Below, in pieces: positions 9,538 to 17,902 of a stretch of DNA of 36,012 bases. The DNA is from Micromonospora sp. ATCC 39149 (GTDB lineage: Bacteria; Actinomycetota; Actinomycetes; Mycobacteriales; Micromonosporaceae): positions 4,969,871 through 5,005,882 of the forward strand of contig NZ_GG657738.1 of NCBI RefSeq assembly GCF_000158815.1. Direction: 5' to 3'. Numbering within the stretch: position 1 is the first letter of the stretch; each line of letters opens with the position of its first letter. A model generated the notes under the pieces. The model did not search any database, was not told the origin of the DNA, and was given only the letters and a program-made list of their open reading frames with translations. The translations under genes and the position numbers were made by a program.

Positions 9538-10835
9538 CGGTCGAGGTGAGCGCCCGGCGGCGCAAGGACATCGTCGACGCCCTCCGCCGGGGAGCCGTGC
9601 CCGCCAACGGCCTGGACGCCCTCGCCGTCGGACTCGACCGCTTCGCTGCGGCCCTCGACGAGGACCTGGACCGTGTCGCCGGCGGCGGCAGCGTGTTCAA
9701 GGCCGTGCGGGGTGAGTACGGCGCGGGCAAGACCTTCTTCACCCGATGGCTCGGCGAGCGGGCGAAACGCCGTGGCTTCGCGGTGGCGGAGGTGCAGGTC
9801 TCCGAGCTGGAGACGCCGCTGCACCGGATGGAGACGGTCTACCGCCGGCTGGTCGAGCAACTGACCACCGAGCAGTTCGCGCCGAGCGCGCTGCGACCCG
9901 TACTCGACGGTTGGATCTACGCCCTTGAGGAGGACGTGCTGGCCGCCGGCACGGTCGCCGAGGCCGACGCGGACGGTCTCGACCGGGCGGTCGGCGAACT
10001 GCTCGAACGCCGGCTCGCGGACATCTCCCGCAGCACCCCCGGGTTCGCGGCGGCGCTGCGGGGCTACCGGGCCGCCATCGCCTTGGGCGACCACGTGACC
10101 GCCGGAGGACTGGCCGCCTGGCTGGGCGGCCAGCCGCACGTCGCGGCGTCGGCGAGGCGGGCCTCCGGGGTCAAGGGCGACCTCGACCACTTCGGGGCGC
10201 TCAGCTTCCTGCAGGGCCTGCTGACGGTGCTGCGGGACAGCGGCCACCCCGGCCTGCTCCTGGTCCTCGACGAGGTCGAGACCCTGCAACGGGTACGGTC
10301 GGATGCCCGCGACAAGGCCCTCAACGCGCTGCGGCAGCTCGTCGACGACATCTACGCCGGGCGCTTCCCCGGCCTGTTCCTGCTGATCACCGGCACCCCG
10401 GCGTTCTTCGACGGCCAGCAGGGCGTGCAACGGCTCGCGCCGCTGGCGCAGCGCCTCGCCACCGACTTCGGGCCGGAGCCGCGCTGGGACAACCCGCGCG
10501 CCACCCAGCTCCGCCTGCCCGGCTTCACCCAGACCGCCCTGGTTCAGCTCGGGATACGGGTCCGCGAGATCTACGGCAGCGACCGGGTCACCGCCGTGGC
10601 CGACGACGAGTATCTCGGCGAGCTGGCGAGCGCCGTCGCCGGGCGGCTCGGCGGTCAGGTCGGGGTCGCCCCCCGGGTGTACCTCAAGAAGCTCGTCGCC
10701 GACGTGTTCGACCGGGTGGACCAGTTCGCCGACTGGAACCCCCGGGAGCACTACGCGCTGACGCTGCGCTCCGACGAGCTGACGGAGGTCGAGCGGAACG
10801 CCGCCTCGGCCGACGACGTCGACCTGACCCTGTGA
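9534..10835 (+). CDS. brxD: BrxD, BREX type 2 ATP-binding protein
   Basis: The 433-residue protein has Walker A GEYGAGKT at 60-67 and Walker B ending in Asp246-Glu247 (LLLVLDEVE), followed by a sensor-like strand LLITGTPAFF. This fits the AAA ATPase BrxD of type 2 BREX and other systems, about 440 residues. The GTG start at 9534 overlaps the pglZ stop (GTGA), and its own stop overlaps the brxHI start in the same way, so translation is coupled along pglZ-brxD-brxHI. If the pglZ frameshift is real, ribosomes still reach this start only when they translate the downstream pglZ frame. Its role in BREX is not established; a DNA-bound motor working with the BrxHI helicase is inferred. Assignment rests on motifs, size and neighbours. 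Confidence 0.83.
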   Translation: MTVEVSARRRKDIVDALRRGAVPANGLDALAVGLDRFAAALDEDLDRVAGGGSVFKAVRGEYGAGKTFFTRWLGERAKRRGFAVAEVQVSELETPLHRMETVYRRLVEQLTTEQFAPSALRPVLDGWIYALEEDVLAAGTVAEADADGLDRAVGELLERRLADISRSTPGFAAALRGYRAAIALGDHVTAGGLAAWLGGQPHVAASARRASGVKGDLDHFGALSFLQGLLTVLRDSGHPGLLLVLDEVETLQRVRSDARDKALNALRQLVDDIYAGRFPGLFLLITGTPAFFDGQQGVQRLAPLAQRLATDFGPEPRWDNPRATQLRLPGFTQTALVQLGIRVREIYGSDRVTAVADDEYLGELASAVAGRLGGQVGVAPRVYLKKLVADVFDRVDQFADWNPREHYALTLRSDELTEVERNAASADDVDLTL

Positions 10836-12949
10836 ACGCCGAGGCGGCGCTCGACCCGGTGCTGCTGCACCACGTCGTCAACAGCCTCGGGTGGCCGCAG
10901 CTGCGCGCCCTGCAGCGGGACGCGATCGGGCCGCTGCTCGACGGCACCGACGCGCTGCTGCTCGCCCCGACGGCGGGCGGGAAGACCGAGGCGGCCGTGT
11001 TCCCCCTGCTGTCGCGGATGGCGCGGGAGGGCTGGACCGGCACCTCGGTGCTCTACCTGTGCCCGCTGCGGGCCCTGCTCAACAACCTGCACCCCCGCAT
11101 CGAGCGGTACGCCGGGTGGCTGGGGCGTACGGCCGCCCTGTGGCACGGCGACGTCCACGCCGGCGCCCGGCGGGCCGTGCTCTGGCAGCGCCCCGACATC
11201 CTGCTCACCACGCCCGAGTCCCTCGAGGCGATGCTGGTCAGCGTCAACGTGGACCATCGGGGCTTCTTCGGCGGGCTGCGGGCGGTGGTGGTCGACGAGG
11301 TCCACGCCTTCGCCGGGGACGACCGCGGCTGGCACCTGCTCGCGGTGCTGGAGCGGTTGACCCGGGTGGCCGGACGGCCGCTGCAACGGGTGGGGCTCTC
11401 CGCGACCGTCGGCAACCCGGCGGACCTGCTGACCTGGCTGCGGGGATCGGCGACGGGCAGCCGCCCCGGGCGGGTCGTCGCCCCCGACGTGCCCGCCGCT
11501 GCCGCCGCTACCGGTCCGCCGCCCGGTGACGTGGAACTCGACTACGTCGGGTCGCTGTTCAACGCCGCGAAGGTGATCGCCGCCCTGCACGCGGGGGAGA
11601 AGCGGCTGGTCTTCTGCGAGTCCCGACAGACCGTCGAGGAACTCGGCCAACTGCTGCGGGAACGGGGGGTGACCACGTTCCTGTCGCACGCCTCGCTCTC
11701 CGCCGACGAGCGACGCCGCTCCGAGCAGGCGTTCGCCGAGGCCAGGGACTGCGTCATCGTCTCCACCAGCACCCTGGAGCTGGGCATCGACGTCGGCGAC
11801 CTGGACCGGGTGGTGCAGATCGACGCGCCTGCCACGGTGGCATCGTTCCTGCAGCGGCTCGGCCGCACCGGCCGCCGTCCGGGCAGCACCCGCAACTGCC
11901 TGTTCCTCTGCCGTACGGGGCAGGAGCTGGTCCGGGCGGCGGCGCTGCTGTCGCTGTGGGGACGCGGCTGGGTGGAGCCGGTCGTCCCACCGCCCGAACC
12001 CCGACACATCGTCGCCCAGCAGGTGCTCGCGCTCTGCCTGCAGGAACACCGGGTCGGTGACCGCCTCTGGGCGCAGGCGTGGAACGGCCTGCGGCCCTTC
12101 GGGCCGGGTGCCGAGCCGATCGTCCGCCACCTCGTCGACCACGGCTACCTCGACAGCGACGGCGGGCTGCTGTTCATCGGGCCGGAGGCGGAACGGCGGT
12201 TCGGTCGGCGGCACTTCATGGACATGACCGCCGTGTTCACCGGGCCGCCCGAGTTCACCGTGCTGCACGGCCGTCAGGAGCTGGGCCGGGTCGACCCGAG
12301 CCTGCTCACCGAGGAGGTACGAGGCGACCGGCGGCTGCTGCTCGGCGGGCGCAGCTGGCGGGTCACGTACGTCGACTGGCGTCGGCGGCGTTGCTTCGTC
12401 AAACCGGTCGACGACGGCGGCCGGGCGCGGTGGACGTCCCTGGGCTGGGTGGGCTGGAGCCACCCGCTGACCCGGGCGATGCGGGGCGTCCTGTTGGGTG
12501 ACGACCCACCCGTACGGCTGACGGGCAGGGCGACGGACCGGCTGGCGGCCGAGCGGGCGGACCGCTCGGCCGTGGTGCACCCGGGCGGCAGCCTCGTCCT
12601 CCGGGCCGAGCACGGCGACCTGACCTGGTGGACGTGGGCCGGGCTGCGGGCGAACGCGACCCTGGCCGCGACGCTCAGCGAGGTCGTCGACCCGATGCAG
12701 CGGTACGACGACTACATGATCCGGCTCCGCGCGGACCTGGAGCGGTCGCAGTGGCGCTCGCTGGTGGCCGACGCGGAACAGCGGATCTGTCTGCCCGAGG
12801 TCAACACACGGGCCCTCGCCGGGCTGAAGTTCGGCGTCGCGCTGCCGGAACGCCTGGCCCGCGCGACCCTCGCCGCGCGCCTTGCCGACCTTCCCGGGGC
12901 GGCGGCGGTCCTGGCGGAACCGGTCCGCTTCGTCGCGGCTCGGGCGTGA
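10832..12949 (+). CDS. brxHI: BrxHI, Lhr-like superfamily 2 helicase of BREX
   Basis: The 705-residue protein has the superfamily 2 helicase motifs in order: motif I APTAGGKT (45-52), motif II DEVH (155-158), motif III SAT (about 190), and a C-terminal RecA domain with STSTLELGIDVGDLDRVVQ and a QRLGRTGRR motif VI. The C-terminal 250 residues are Trp/Arg-rich. It belongs to the Lhr-like group and matches BrxHI, the helicase of type 2 BREX. The GTG start overlaps the brxD stop. It is the last gene of the cluster, and a strong inverted repeat follows 23 nt after the stop. Strand separation of incoming DNA for the other BREX proteins is an inference. The motifs are intact, so the protein is probably active. 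Confidence 0.88.
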   Translation: MNAEAALDPVLLHHVVNSLGWPQLRALQRDAIGPLLDGTDALLLAPTAGGKTEAAVFPLLSRMAREGWTGTSVLYLCPLRALLNNLHPRIERYAGWLGRTAALWHGDVHAGARRAVLWQRPDILLTTPESLEAMLVSVNVDHRGFFGGLRAVVVDEVHAFAGDDRGWHLLAVLERLTRVAGRPLQRVGLSATVGNPADLLTWLRGSATGSRPGRVVAPDVPAAAAATGPPPGDVELDYVGSLFNAAKVIAALHAGEKRLVFCESRQTVEELGQLLRERGVTTFLSHASLSADERRRSEQAFAEARDCVIVSTSTLELGIDVGDLDRVVQIDAPATVASFLQRLGRTGRRPGSTRNCLFLCRTGQELVRAAALLSLWGRGWVEPVVPPPEPRHIVAQQVLALCLQEHRVGDRLWAQAWNGLRPFGPGAEPIVRHLVDHGYLDSDGGLLFIGPEAERRFGRRHFMDMTAVFTGPPEFTVLHGRQELGRVDPSLLTEEVRGDRRLLLGGRSWRVTYVDWRRRRCFVKPVDDGGRARWTSLGWVGWSHPLTRAMRGVLLGDDPPVRLTGRATDRLAAERADRSAVVHPGGSLVLRAEHGDLTWWTWAGLRANATLAATLSEVVDPMQRYDDYMIRLRADLERSQWRSLVADAEQRICLPEVNTRALAGLKFGVALPERLARATLAARLADLPGAAAVLAEPVRFVAARA

Positions 12950-12971
12950 GAGTGGGCACTTGGTGAGGCGT

Positions 12972-13030
12972 CCCGCCGATTCGCGGCCCTCCGGCGTGAG
13001 GTCGCCCGCCGGTGACTGCGAATCGGCGGG
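12972..13030 (+). terminator. Terminator-like inverted repeat after brxHI
   Basis: A perfect 13-bp stem pairs CCCGCCGATTCGC (12972-12984) with GCGAATCGGCGGG (13018-13030). A 6-bp stem, CCGGCG (12991-12996) with CGCCGG (13007-13012), sits inside the loop. There is no T-run, which is common for actinobacterial terminators. Confidence 0.6.
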
Positions 13031-13298
13031 CCCGCTTGCCCAACTGCTCGCGGGCCGCAGCCTGCCCCTCCGTCGCACAGATGTTGGACAGTTGCCGTTC
13101 CCTGCGTGCGGCAATGTCCAAGGTCGGGCGGGTCGTGGGGCGACGCGCCGCACGAAGACCGGCGCGCGGGTGCGGCGGAGCACGCGCGGGGGCTGCGGTG
13201 GGGGCTGGGTGCGCCTCGCCGCCGTGGCCGCCGTCTTCGCCTCGGCGGTTTCGGGGTGGTGGGGGTCGGAGCGCCGCGCGGGGCGGTGCGGGGTGGTG
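13031..13298. other. Non-coding spacer between BREX cluster and ilvD
   Basis: No supportable gene lies between brxHI and the convergent ilvD. Frames that cross it are Arg/Ala-rich and lack a ribosome binding site. It holds a second hairpin, TTGGACAGTTGCCG (13084-13097) with CGGCAATGTCCAA (13109-13121): 13 pairs with one bulged G and an 11-nt loop. The rest (13122-13298) is very G-rich and shows nothing further. Confidence 0.5.
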
Positions 13299-13346
13299 AG
13301 AAGGGGCCCCTGCTATACGCCAGGCGTTAACAAGGGGCCCCTGCTT
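13299..13346 (-). repeat. GGGGCCCC hairpin repeat, copy 1, after ilvD
   Basis: Read on the minus strand, two GGGGCCCC-containing arms flank a short segment with TTAACGCCTGGCGTA. It begins directly after the ilvD stop. Very similar elements follow ilvE and cimA in the same orientation to the gene. A terminator or mRNA 3'-end stabiliser is the likely role. Confidence 0.75.
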
Positions 13347-15194
13347 TCACTCGGGAACGCGGCGGTACGCGCCGTCGCTGGCCGACGTCGCCATCGACGC
13401 GTACGCGCGCAGCGCCGCCGACACCGGGCGCTGCCGGTCGACCGGCGTGTACGGCCTGGCGCGCTTCTCCTGCGCGATGCGCCGCGCCTCCAGCACGTCG
13501 TCCGGCACGTTCAGCGAGATCGACCGGGCCGGGATGTCGATGACGATCTCGTCGCCGGGCTCGACGAGGGCGATCAGGCCGCCGGAGGCAGCCTCCGGGG
13601 AGACGTGCCCGATGGACAGCCCCGAGGTGCCGCCGGAGAACCGGCCGTCGGTGAGCAGCGCGCAGGACCGGCCCAGCCCCCGGCCCTTGAGGAACGAGGT
13701 GGGGTAGAGCATCTCCTGCATACCGGGGCCGCCCCTGGGGCCCTCGTACCGGATCACCACCACGTCGCCGGCGACGATCTCCTTGGCGAGGATCGCCGTG
13801 ACGGCGTCGTCCTGCGACTCGTACACCTTCGCCGGCCCGCGGAAGGTCAGGCACTCCTCGGGCACGCCGGCGGTCTTCACCACGGCGCCGTCCGGGGCGA
13901 GGTTGCCGTGCAGGATGGCCAGCCCGCCGTCGGCGCTGTACGCGTGCTCGCGGTCGCGCACGCAGCCGCCGGCCGCGTCGGTGTCCAGCGACGACCAGCG
14001 GTTGGTGGTGGAGAACGGCTCGGTGGTGCGCACCCCGCCCGGCGCGGCGTGGAACAGCTCGATCGCCTCGCGCGTGGCCGAGCCGCCCCGCACGTCCCAG
14101 TCGGCGAGCCACTGCGCCAGCGAGGGGGAGTGCACGGAGCGCACGTCCCGGTGCAGCAGCCCGGCGCGGTCCAGCTCGCCGAGGATGGCGGGGATGCCGC
14201 CGGCGCGGTGCACGTCCTCCATGTGGTACTGCGGCGAGTTCGGCGCGACCTTGGCCAGGCAGGGCACCCGGCGGGAGACGGCGTCGATGTCGGCGACGGA
14301 GAAGTCCAGCTCGGCCTCGCGGGCGGCGGCGAGCAGGTGCAGGATCGTGTTGGTGGACCCGCCCATGGCCACGTCGAGGGCGACGGCGTTCTCGAACGCG
14401 GCCCGGTTGGCGATCTGCCGGGGCAGCACCGAGGCGTCGTCGCCGTCGTACCAGCGCTTGGCGATCTCCACGATGGTGCGGCCGGCCTCGACGAACAGCG
14501 ACCGGCGGGCGGCGTGGGTGGCCAGCGTCGAGCCGTTGCCGGGCAGGGCCAGGCCGATCGCCTCGGTGAGGCAGTTCATCGAGTTGGCGGTGAACATGCC
14601 GGAGCAGGAGCCGCAGGTCGGGCAGGCGGACCGCTCGATCTCGCCGAGCTGGTCGTCGGTGACCGCGTCGTTGGACGAGGCGACCATGGCGTCGATGAGA
14701 TCGATCTTGGAGTGGACGATGCCCTCGATCGCCACCGTCTTGCCGGCCTCCATCGGGCCGCCGGAGACGAAGACGGTGGGGATGTTCAGCCGCAGTGCGG
14801 CCAGCAGCATGCCTGGGGTGATCTTGTCGCAGTTGGAGATGCAGACCAGGGCGTCCGCGCAGTGCGCGTTGACCATGTACTCGACCGCGTCGGCGATCAG
14901 CTCCCGGCTGGGCAGCGAGTAGAGCATGCCGCCGTGGCCCATGGCGATGCCGTCGTCGACCGCGATGGTGTTGAACTCGCGGCCGACCCCGCCGGCCTCC
15001 GCGACCGCGTCGGCGACGAGGCCGCCGAGGTCCTTGAGGTGTACGTGGCCGGGGACGAACTGGGTGAAACTGTTGGCGATGGCGACGATCGGCTTGCCGA
15101 AGTCGTCGTCGGTCATCCCGGTGGCCCGCCACAGGGCCCGGGCGCCGGCCATCGTCCGACCGTGGGTGGAGGTCCTCGACCGCAGCACAGGCAT
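13347..15194 (-). CDS. ilvD: Dihydroxy-acid dehydratase
   Basis: IlvD (615 residues, normal length) removes water from 2,3-dihydroxy-3-methyl acids to give the 2-keto acids for valine, leucine and isoleucine. Cysteines of the iron-sulphur cluster are seen in ISNCDKITPGM, where the Lys is the carbamylated metal ligand, and in SACPTCGSCSGMFTANSM. The C-terminal part has LTDGRFSGGTSG, typical of the family. ATG 15194 is chosen because the IlvD N-terminus begins there. The hexamer AAGACT (plus-strand 15202-15207) lies 7 nt upstream, with no Shine-Dalgarno, suggesting a leaderless mRNA. It is transcribed towards the BREX cluster and away from the GGDEF-EAL gene. The stop runs straight into a GGGGCCCC hairpin. 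Confidence 0.97.
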   Translation of the reverse strand: MPVLRSRTSTHGRTMAGARALWRATGMTDDDFGKPIVAIANSFTQFVPGHVHLKDLGGLVADAVAEAGGVGREFNTIAVDDGIAMGHGGMLYSLPSRELIADAVEYMVNAHCADALVCISNCDKITPGMLLAALRLNIPTVFVSGGPMEAGKTVAIEGIVHSKIDLIDAMVASSNDAVTDDQLGEIERSACPTCGSCSGMFTANSMNCLTEAIGLALPGNGSTLATHAARRSLFVEAGRTIVEIAKRWYDGDDASVLPRQIANRAAFENAVALDVAMGGSTNTILHLLAAAREAELDFSVADIDAVSRRVPCLAKVAPNSPQYHMEDVHRAGGIPAILGELDRAGLLHRDVRSVHSPSLAQWLADWDVRGGSATREAIELFHAAPGGVRTTEPFSTTNRWSSLDTDAAGGCVRDREHAYSADGGLAILHGNLAPDGAVVKTAGVPEECLTFRGPAKVYESQDDAVTAILAKEIVAGDVVVIRYEGPRGGPGMQEMLYPTSFLKGRGLGRSCALLTDGRFSGGTSGLSIGHVSPEAASGGLIALVEPGDEIVIDIPARSISLNVPDDVLEARRIAQEKRARPYTPVDRQRPVSAALRAYASMATSASDGAYRRVPE

Positions 15195-15305
15195 GGGTAC
15201 CAGTCTTGCACCGCCGGACGGACCGCCGCCGAGCGCGCGGCCTGTGTCCCAACAGATGCACACCCGGCCTCCCACGGACAGCGGGCATCCGGCACAGTTG
15301 AGGAC

Positions 15306-17711
15306 GTGCACTTCCCCCCGGGCATGATCGCCGTCGTGGTGCTGAGCGGGCTCGTCGCCGCCGGTGCAACCGCACTGCTGGTCGTCGGCGCCCGACGCGG
15401 GCGCCCGTGCGGCAGGGCCGTCGCGCTGATGGCCGTGGCCGGGGTCTTCGCGCTGGCCGGTTTGCTGATCGGGCTGACCCTCGCGCTGGCCGGCGGCGAG
15501 CACCTGGCCCACCGGCAGGGGCAGCGCACCGGCTGGGCCACTCTGGTTTCCGCCGCCGTCGGGGCCAGCGCGCTCGCCTTCGGCGCGGGCCTGCTGCGGC
15601 TGCCCGGCGCGGGGGTCACCCGGGCGGCGACGGCCCGCCTGGTCCTCGACGGCGTGACCATGGCCACCGCGCTCTGGTTCGTCGGTTGGGTGCTCTTCTC
15701 CGAGCCGACCCGGCTGCTCGGCACCGCCACCCCGATGGCCTGCGCACCGATCCTGCTGGCCACCGTCAGCGTCGCGCTCACCGCCGGGCTCACCCTGATC
15801 GTGCTCGTGCGTGCCGCCCGACCCCGCCGCCGGCTGGCCCTGCTCGGCACCGGGATCACGGCGGTGACCTCCGGTGGGCTCGGCATCGCCGGCGGGCTCT
15901 GCCAGGCCGTGCCGGGCCTGGTGCTGGCCGGTGCCGTGCTGCTCGCGGCCGGGCTGCTGGCCGCCGGGCTGGCCGTGCGCGGGGCCGGCCCGCCGGGGCA
16001 GCTCGACGTCGACCTGATCGGCCGCGACGGCGCGTACGCCTTCGTCCCGATGGGTGCGATGGCCGCCTCCGCGATGTATCACCTGCTCCAGGGCGGCCGG
16101 TTCGACGCGCTGGGCATCGTCGCCGGCAGCGTCGAGGGCTTCGCGCTGGTGGCCCGGCAATATCTGGCCCTGCACGACGTGCGCCGGTACGCGGTCCGGC
16201 TGGCCGAGCGGGAAGCGCACTTCCGGGAGCTGGCGCACACCGACCCGCTGACCGGCCTGGCCAACCGGCGGGGGCTGCTGCGCGCCCTGCACCAGGCCAC
16301 CGGCTCCGGCGACCCGTGCGTGCTGCTCGGGCTGGACCTGGACGGTTTCAAGAACGTCAACGACATGCGCGGGCACGACGTGGGCGACGAGGTGCTGGCG
16401 GAGGTGGGCCGGCGACTGCGCGGCAACCTGCGCCCCGGCGACCTGGCCGCCCGGCTCGGCGGGGACGAGTTCGCGGTGCTCGTGCCCGGCTGTCCGGCCG
16501 ATGCGGGGCGGGTCGCCGAGCGGCTGCTCGGGGTGCTCGGTCGCCCGTACGACCAGCCTGGCGGGCCGGTCTTCCTCTCGGTCAGCATCGGGGTGGCCGG
16601 GCAGCCCGAGGAACCGGACACCGAGCTGCTGCTGCGCCACGCCGACCTGGCCCTGCGCTACGCCAAGCAGCGCGGCAAGAACCGGATCGAGCACTACGAC
16701 GGCGCGTACGACAAGCTGCTGCGCCGCCGCACGACGCTGGAGCACGAGCTGCGCGGGGCGATCGAGCGGGGGGAGCTGCGGCTGGTCTTCCAGCCGGTCG
16801 CGTCGCTGCCGTCGGTGCGCCCGGTCGGGGCGGAGGCGCTGCTGCGCTGGCAGCATCCGGAGCTGGGCAACGTCCGCCCCGACGAGTTCATCCCGCTGGC
16901 CGAGGAGTGCGGGATGATCGCCAAGCTCGGCGCGTGGGTGCTGCACCAGGCGTGTTACCAGCTCTCCCGCTGGCTGGCCGACGGGCACGACGTCTGGGTG
17001 TCGGTGAACGTCTCGCCCCGGGAACTGCACGCCCCGGCGTACGTCGTCCAGGTCGCCGACGCGTTGCGCGCCCACCACGTGCCGCCGCAGCGGTTGGTGC
17101 TGGAGGTCACCGAGCACGCCGTCGCCACCGACCTCGACGAGCTGATCAGGCGGCTGACCGCGCTGCGGCGCACCGGCGTCCGGATCGCCCTCGACGACTT
17201 CGGCGCGGGGTACTCGTCGCTGGGTCAGCTCCGCCGGCTGCCGATCGACATCCTCAAGATCGATCACGGCCTGGTCGCCGAGCACGAGCCGGTCCGCCCG
17301 GCCGGCGCCGACGGCCCGCCCTTCGCCCCGATGGTGGACATCGTGATGCGCCTGGGGCACCAGCTCGGGCTGGAGGTGATCGCCGAGGGGGTGACCAACC
17401 CCACCGAGTTGGCCGCCGTGGTCGCCGCCGGCTGCCGGTTCGGCCAGGGCGCGCTCTTCGGCTGGGGGGTGCCGGCCGAGCACCTGGAGGCGATGCTGGA
17501 GGCCGCCACGTCGCCCGGCGCGCGCCCGTCCCCGGTGTCGGCTCCGCCCGCGTCCGCCCGGCTCCGATGGCTGCCTGCCCAGCGCGCCGAATGGGAGGGA
17601 TCCGAGCAGCTCGCGGAGGGTGCCGGCGGCGCGTCGGCGGAGGACGCGCCGACATCCGTGAACCAGAATGTGGGATCAGTTGACTCATCGCGTGAGATGC
17701 GTCAGGCTTGA
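15306..17711 (+). CDS. Membrane-bound diguanylate cyclase/phosphodiesterase (GGDEF-EAL)
   Basis: The 801-residue protein starts with about eight hydrophobic helices (residues 5-275), then GGDEF and EAL domains that make and degrade cyclic di-GMP. The GGDEF site (GGDEF at about 385-389) is intact, and RPGD lies five residues before it, matching the inhibitory RxxD site. EAL residues are also complete: EALLRW (Glu about 511), VNVSPREL, LEVTEHAV, DDFGAGYSSL, ILKIDHG, EVIAEGV and a final Gln. Both activities are therefore possible; which dominates cannot be read from sequence. GTG 15306 is favoured by CACAGT ending 7 nt upstream; ATG 15324 is an alternative. The C-terminal tail is low-complexity. 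It is divergent from ilvD and ends just before the ilvB leader, whose -35 lies within its last codons. It is probably unrelated to amino acid synthesis. Confidence 0.92.
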   Translation: MHFPPGMIAVVVLSGLVAAGATALLVVGARRGRPCGRAVALMAVAGVFALAGLLIGLTLALAGGEHLAHRQGQRTGWATLVSAAVGASALAFGAGLLRLPGAGVTRAATARLVLDGVTMATALWFVGWVLFSEPTRLLGTATPMACAPILLATVSVALTAGLTLIVLVRAARPRRRLALLGTGITAVTSGGLGIAGGLCQAVPGLVLAGAVLLAAGLLAAGLAVRGAGPPGQLDVDLIGRDGAYAFVPMGAMAASAMYHLLQGGRFDALGIVAGSVEGFALVARQYLALHDVRRYAVRLAEREAHFRELAHTDPLTGLANRRGLLRALHQATGSGDPCVLLGLDLDGFKNVNDMRGHDVGDEVLAEVGRRLRGNLRPGDLAARLGGDEFAVLVPGCPADAGRVAERLLGVLGRPYDQPGGPVFLSVSIGVAGQPEEPDTELLLRHADLALRYAKQRGKNRIEHYDGAYDKLLRRRTTLEHELRGAIERGELRLVFQPVASLPSVRPVGAEALLRWQHPELGNVRPDEFIPLAEECGMIAKLGAWVLHQACYQLSRWLADGHDVWVSVNVSPRELHAPAYVVQVADALRAHHVPPQRLVLEVTEHAVATDLDELIRRLTALRRTGVRIALDDFGAGYSSLGQLRRLPIDILKIDHGLVAEHEPVRPAGADGPPFAPMVDIVMRLGHQLGLEVIAEGVTNPTELAAVVAAGCRFGQGALFGWGVPAEHLEAMLEAATSPGARPSPVSAPPASARLRWLPAQRAEWEGSEQLAEGAGGASAEDAPTSVNQNVGSVDSSREMRQA
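17680..17708 (+). promoter_or_regulatory. ilvB leader promoter
   Basis: -35 TTGACT (17680-17685), a 17-nt spacer and -10 CAGGCT (17703-17708), ending 7 nt before the ATG of the leader peptide. The transcript is expected to start at or next to that ATG. It lies within the last codons of the GGDEF-EAL gene. Confidence 0.6.
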
Positions 17712-17715
17712 CCGC

Positions 17716-17751
17716 ATGTCGTCGAACCAGTCTCCGCGAGTACTCACCTGA
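17716..17751 (+). CDS. ilvBNC attenuator leader peptide
   Basis: An 11-residue frame, MSSNQSPRVLT, contains adjacent Val and Leu codons just before the stop. The stop overlaps by one base the first arm of a stem-loop that precedes an intrinsic terminator. The layout matches ribosome-mediated attenuation known for ilvB operons in Corynebacterium and Streptomyces: shortage of charged tRNA stalls the ribosome and changes the downstream fold. No Shine-Dalgarno is present; the -10 is 7 nt upstream, so it should be translated from a leaderless mRNA. Confidence 0.55.
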   Translation: MSSNQSPRVLT

Positions 17752-17779
17752 GCGCACTCTCCGTCGTCGAGAGTGCGCT
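17751..17779 (+). promoter_or_regulatory. Attenuator stem-loop 1 of ilvB leader
   Basis: A perfect 11-bp stem, AGCGCACTCTC (17751-17761) with GAGAGTGCGCT (17769-17779), and a 7-nt loop. It begins in the leader stop codon. It probably acts as the pause or protector hairpin, with a stalled ribosome able to melt its first arm. Confidence 0.6.
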
Positions 17780-17811
17780 GGCCCCGTGCATTTGCACGAG
17801 GGCCGTTTTTA
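17780..17811 (+). terminator. Intrinsic terminator (attenuator) of ilvBNC
   Basis: GGCCCCGTGC (17780-17789) pairs with GCACG-A-GGGCC (17794-17804, one bulged A) around an ATTT loop, followed by GTTTTT. True U-tract terminators are rare in this genome type. It lies 92 nt before ilvB, after the leader peptide, as expected for attenuation. Confidence 0.75.
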
Positions 17812-17902
17812 TTGCCGTCGGACCCATCGCATCGGAACGGGCAGCCGCCCGCGTCGCACGCTTGATCAGTTCCAGCCACTCCAGCCGAAGGCCTGAACCG
17901 CA

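Noticed and set aside
2968..12949. DISARM or type 1 BREX
   Set aside because: No drm genes, brxA, brxB or brxL; the order pglY-pglZ-brxD-brxHI fits type 2.
12882..15305. Very long open frame continuing upstream of the GGDEF-EAL gene
   Set aside because: It is antisense to ilvD and Arg/Gly/His-rich; the real start at 15306 begins the first membrane helix.
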